A stretch of 17,746 nucleotides of DNA, from the NCBI GenBank assembly GCA_947177345.1, contig CAMWUB010000004.1:1-17746 (forward strand). Direction: 5' to 3'. The position numbers and the translations under genes are program-made. The DNA comes from an uncultured Ruminococcus sp. GTDB taxonomy: Bacteria > Bacillota > Clostridia > Oscillospirales > Ruminococcaceae. The notes beneath the pieces were generated by a model. That model ran no database searches and was not told the DNA's origin. It was given only the letters and a program-made list of their open reading frames with translations. Positions within the stretch are counted from its first letter, which is position 1. Each line of letters opens with the position of its first letter. Below, piece after piece: positions 15,766 to 17,746 of this stretch.

Positions 15766-16962
15766 TTATTCCTCTGCCGGAGCATCATTTTCAGATTCTG
15801 TTACAGATTCCGTTTCCTGTACAGTATTTTCAGTATTCTGAACTTCTTCCGGAACTTCTTCAGATTTTTCTGCACTGAAATCCGGATTTAATTCCGGTGC
15901 TTCCTGATTCGTTACAATATCAAACTGCGGTTTTATATCAATTTTATAACCGGTCAGCTTGGCGGCGAGTTTGGCATTCTGTCCCTTATTACCGATTGCA
16001 AGTGAAAGTTTATTATTAGGTACTATTACAGTACAGGTTTTTTCAGTTTCTGAAGTTATTATAGTTTTAAGAACTTCTGCCGGTGCGAGTGCCTTAGAAA
16101 TAAATTCTTCCGGAACATCACTCCATAGAATGACATCTATTTTTTCGTCATGAAGTTCTTTTACAACAGCCTTTACTCTTGCGTGCTTATTACCTATACA
16201 AGCACCTACAGGGTCAATATTAGGGTCTTTTGACCATACAGCCATTTTAGTTCTTGAGCCTGCTTCTCTTGAAATAGCTTTTATCTCAACTGTACCGTCG
16301 TAAATTTCAGGCACTTCGATTTCAAAAAGACGCTTTACGAGGTCTTTATGTGTACGTGAAATTTTAACAATCGGTTTCTTGTTTTTTCCGATTATGTTTG
16401 TTATATATACTTTTATCGGATTACCCTCTTTCAGTATTTCCCCCGGAATCTGTTCATTTTTGAAAAGATAAAGTTCTGTGCCTTCGTATTCGATAGTTGC
16501 AGTACCTCTGCCGGGGTCAATCTGTGAAATTTTACCGGTAATACATTCGTGTTCTTTCGATTCAAAACGATTGAGCATCTGTTCACGGTTTATTTCCCTG
16601 AGGTCGCCCTTTATAGACTGTTTGGCAGAAAGTGCCGCCATTCTGCCGAGTCTGGAAATATCAATTTCTTTCAGGATTTTTCCGCCTACGTATGCATTCG
16701 GGTCGAGAGTACGGGCAACATCTATATTGATTTCATTCTCGTCAATCGGATAATCATCAATAATTTCCTGTTCAATGTACATAGCGAATTTCTTTGTAAG
16801 CGGGTCAATATCTACTTTTATACGCTCCTCACTATGCGGATATGCTTTTCTTGCTGCCTTAAGCATAGCGGATTTTACTTTTTCGATAAGAATTTCAGTT
16901 TCCACACTGTTTTCAGACCCGAGCTTTTCAAGAGCCTCGAAAAAGCTGTTATTTGTTTTCAT
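15766..16962 (-). CDS. nusA: Transcription termination/antitermination protein NusA
   Basis: NusA binds RNA polymerase and nascent RNA and modulates pausing, termination and antitermination. The 398-residue protein has the N-terminal polymerase-binding domain (about 1-130), an S1 domain (about 135-203), KH1 (about 225-290) and KH2 (about 305-350), then an acidic tail (about 355-398) without the AR repeats of proteobacteria. KH2 keeps a normal GXXG loop, GNKG (324-327). KH1 reads DPVGACIGNKHARV, so the loop is GNKH (257-260), with His where a Gly is expected; the codon is CAC, so it is not an ambiguous base. GGAGG is about 11 bases before the ATG. It follows rimP by 36 AT-rich bases. Confidence 0.96.
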   Translation of the reverse strand: MKTNNSFFEALEKLGSENSVETEILIEKVKSAMLKAARKAYPHSEERIKVDIDPLTKKFAMYIEQEIIDDYPIDENEINIDVARTLDPNAYVGGKILKEIDISRLGRMAALSAKQSIKGDLREINREQMLNRFESKEHECITGKISQIDPGRGTATIEYEGTELYLFKNEQIPGEILKEGNPIKVYITNIIGKNKKPIVKISRTHKDLVKRLFEIEVPEIYDGTVEIKAISREAGSRTKMAVWSKDPNIDPVGACIGNKHARVKAVVKELHDEKIDVILWSDVPEEFISKALAPAEVLKTIITSETEKTCTVIVPNNKLSLAIGNKGQNAKLAAKLTGYKIDIKPQFDIVTNQEAPELNPDFSAEKSEEVPEEVQNTENTVQETESVTESENDAPAEE

Positions 16963-16998
16963 TTCTGTATATTCCTCCAGTATATTATATTTTTTATT

Positions 16999-17472
16999 TT
17001 ATATTTCAAAATAAAGTTTAACGTATGCTATATCGGCAAGCGGAAAAGTTTTCGGTTTTCCGTCTTCGGTAATAACCGTAACTCCGTTTTTGTCTGCACC
17101 CGAAAGTATAGCGATAATTTCCTTTTCGCCGTCGATATCCCTTATAAAGCGTATCCTTATAGTATCGCCCTCACATACTTCAAAGTGTTCTTCCTTGACG
17201 AGTTCCCTTTCGAGACCTGCCGAACCGACTTCAAGTACATAACTTTGTGAAACAGGGTCAGCTTTATCCATAATATCGTTTATGGGTTCTGTAGCTCTTT
17301 CGCAATCCTGAATAGTTATACCGTCGTCGCTGTCAATGAATATGCACAGATGCCATACCGCTCCCTCTTTCTGATAGCATACGTCCCAGAGGTAATAACC
17401 TAGTTCGTCAGTTATTGGTTTTACAAGGTCATAAACTTTCTGTTCAGTAGCACCGAATTTTTTAAACTTCAT
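16999..17472 (-). CDS. rimP: Ribosome maturation factor RimP
   Basis: RimP is needed for 30S subunit maturation. The 157-residue product has the N-terminal RimP domain (LVKPITDELGYYLWDVCYQKEG, then LCIFIDSDDGITIQDCERATEPI and YVLEVGSAGLERELVKEEHF) and the C-terminal SH3-like domain (DTIRIRF...FPLADIAYVKLYFEI). These are the standard motifs in the standard order and length. AAAGGAG lies 10 bases before the ATG. It is the first gene of the nusA-infB operon, about 180 nt downstream of a good promoter. Confidence 0.96.
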   Translation of the reverse strand: MKFKKFGATEQKVYDLVKPITDELGYYLWDVCYQKEGAVWHLCIFIDSDDGITIQDCERATEPINDIMDKADPVSQSYVLEVGSAGLERELVKEEHFEVCEGDTIRIRFIRDIDGEKEIIAILSGADKNGVTVITEDGKPKTFPLADIAYVKLYFEI

Positions 17473-17540
17473 AACACGTCAACTCCTTTCATGATTAATT
17501 ATAGCTGTATTTATGTGAAAAATGTACATATCATGTATAG

Positions 17541-17566
17541 AAATTCTGTCATATATGACGAAATTT
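17541..17566 (-). other. Second hairpin in the rimP leader
   Basis: An inverted repeat centred on GTCATATATGAC (17548-17559) extends outward, after one mismatch and one G-U pair, by five more pairs (AAAUU/AAUUU in the - strand RNA). The result is a stem of about 10 bp with loop UAUA. It lies about midway between the first leader hairpin and the rimP ribosome binding site. Confidence 0.5.
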
Positions 17567-17615
17567 TTCTTTTATATGAGAGATTTCAACATGAAGACAG
17601 TCAAATAAATAAGCG

Positions 17616-17639
17616 AAAGACCGGATATATCCGGTCTTT
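17616..17639 (-). other. First hairpin in the rimP leader, close to the transcript 5' end
   Basis: A perfect 24-base palindrome (arms AAAGACCGG and CCGGTCTTT around ATATAT) can fold into a 10-bp stem with a UAUA loop. It begins about 15 nt after the predicted start of the rimP transcript. The - strand sequence after it, CGCTTATTTATTTG, is U-rich but not a continuous U run, so it could be a leaky terminator (attenuator) or a 5' stabilising hairpin. Confidence 0.65.
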
Positions 17640-17660
17640 GTGTCAGCTATTACCATATTT

Positions 17661-17689
17661 ATTATATCACAGCTTTCAATAAAAATCAA
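17661..17689 (-). promoter_or_regulatory. Sigma-A-type promoter of the rimP-nusA-infB operon
   Basis: On the - strand, TTGATT (17684-17689) and a perfect TATAAT (17661-17666) are separated by exactly 17 bases. Transcription would start near 17654, giving a leader of about 180 nt before the rimP ATG. A second TATAAT at 17498-17503 has no recognisable -35 box. Confidence 0.8.
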
Positions 17690-17727
17690 GTCTTTTCAGA
17701 AAATTTCTTTTCATGGAGTTGGCGCTT

Positions 17728-17746
17728 ATGTTTATTTCACAGTCTA
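17728..17746 (+). CDS. Possible 5' end of a divergent + strand gene, cut by the window edge
   Basis: ATG at 17728, with GGAG (17715-17718) nine bases upstream, opens a frame reading MFISQS to the edge. An in-frame ATG at 17713 has no ribosome binding site. Only six codons are visible, so this is a guess that the rimP operon is divergent from a neighbour; nothing can be said about the product. Confidence 0.2.

Noticed and set aside
16549..17250. A 233-residue open frame on the + strand across nusA and rimP
   Set aside because: It is antisense to two certain genes, rich in Phe/Tyr/Cys as expected for a mirror of Lys/Glu-rich coding, has no ribosome binding site and no recognisable domain.
17498..17503. 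TATAAT close to the rimP start as main promoter
   Set aside because: No -35-like hexamer lies 16-18 bases upstream, whereas the promoter at 17661-17689 has both boxes and ideal spacing.
17616..17639. Terminator of a + strand gene
   Set aside because: No + strand gene ends here and the + strand continuation GTGTCAGC has no T run.
1..17746. CRISPR arrays, tRNA/rRNA genes, insertion sequences, prophage or toxin-antitoxin genes
   Set aside because: None of their hallmarks (regular repeats with spacers, cloverleaf-type sequences, terminal inverted repeats with transposase, phage genes) was seen on either strand.

Overview
The window looks like chromosomal DNA from a low- to mid-GC Gram-positive anaerobe of the Clostridia, most likely a Ruminococcus-type (Oscillospiraceae) gut or rumen fibre degrader. 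The grounds are strong AGGAGG-type ribosome binding sites, the Firmicute gene order rimP-nusA-ylxR-ylxQ-infB-rbfA-nrnA-truB-ribF, an intracellular GH94 disaccharide phosphorylase, and a secreted protein with a Thr-rich linker of the kind common in cellulolytic ruminococci. The taxon is an inference; no rRNA gene is present. I see no mobile element, CRISPR array, tRNA or rRNA.

Left part, + strand (1-4072). A clear sigma-A-type promoter (71-99), with a small palindrome (48-65) just upstream, leads into three closely spaced genes. These are an Sfp-type 4'-phosphopantetheinyl transferase (138-674), a membrane-anchored Thr-rich double-SH3b protein (675-1604) and a GH94 phosphorylase (1635-4016). 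A strong hairpin terminator (4040-4072) lies between the converging gene sets and can serve both strands.

Middle part, - strand (4076-9297). This is a tightly coupled operon for an ABC exporter-like complex of the gliding-motility (Gld) type. In transcription order it encodes the ATPase, an ABC-2 permease, a GldG-like membrane-anchored subunit and a DUF4340 membrane-anchored protein, then a small conserved-looking protein of unknown function. Junctions overlap by 1-4 bases or are separated by about 25 bases. The substrate is unknown.

Right part, - strand (9394-17472). This is the transcription/translation operon: RimP (30S maturation), NusA (elongation and termination), YlxR/RnpM, YlxQ (L7Ae family), IF-2, RbfA (30S maturation), a DHH-family NrnA-like nanoRNase/pAp phosphatase, TruB (tRNA U55 pseudouridine) and RibF (FMN/FAD synthesis). 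A near-consensus promoter (17661-17689) precedes rimP by about 180 nt. That leader carries two hairpins, one starting about 15 nt after the probable transcription start. Further hairpins sit between ylxQ and infB and between infB and rbfA; the latter has a 13-bp stem whose three non-Watson-Crick positions are all G-U in the transcribed strand.

The most interesting items are as follows. (1) GATC is almost absent: I found one copy by eye where about 60 are expected. GGCC and GCGC are similarly scarce and CCGG is overabundant. (2) The infB-rbfA hairpin is supported by wobble pairs. (3) The rimP leader puts a hairpin at the 5' end. (4) The first KH domain of NusA has a GXXG loop reading GNKH. (5) The substrate of the GH94 enzyme is open. 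(6) The Gld-like ABC operon ends with an uncharacterised small protein. I did not find an obviously new defence or mobile system; most of the window is conserved housekeeping DNA.
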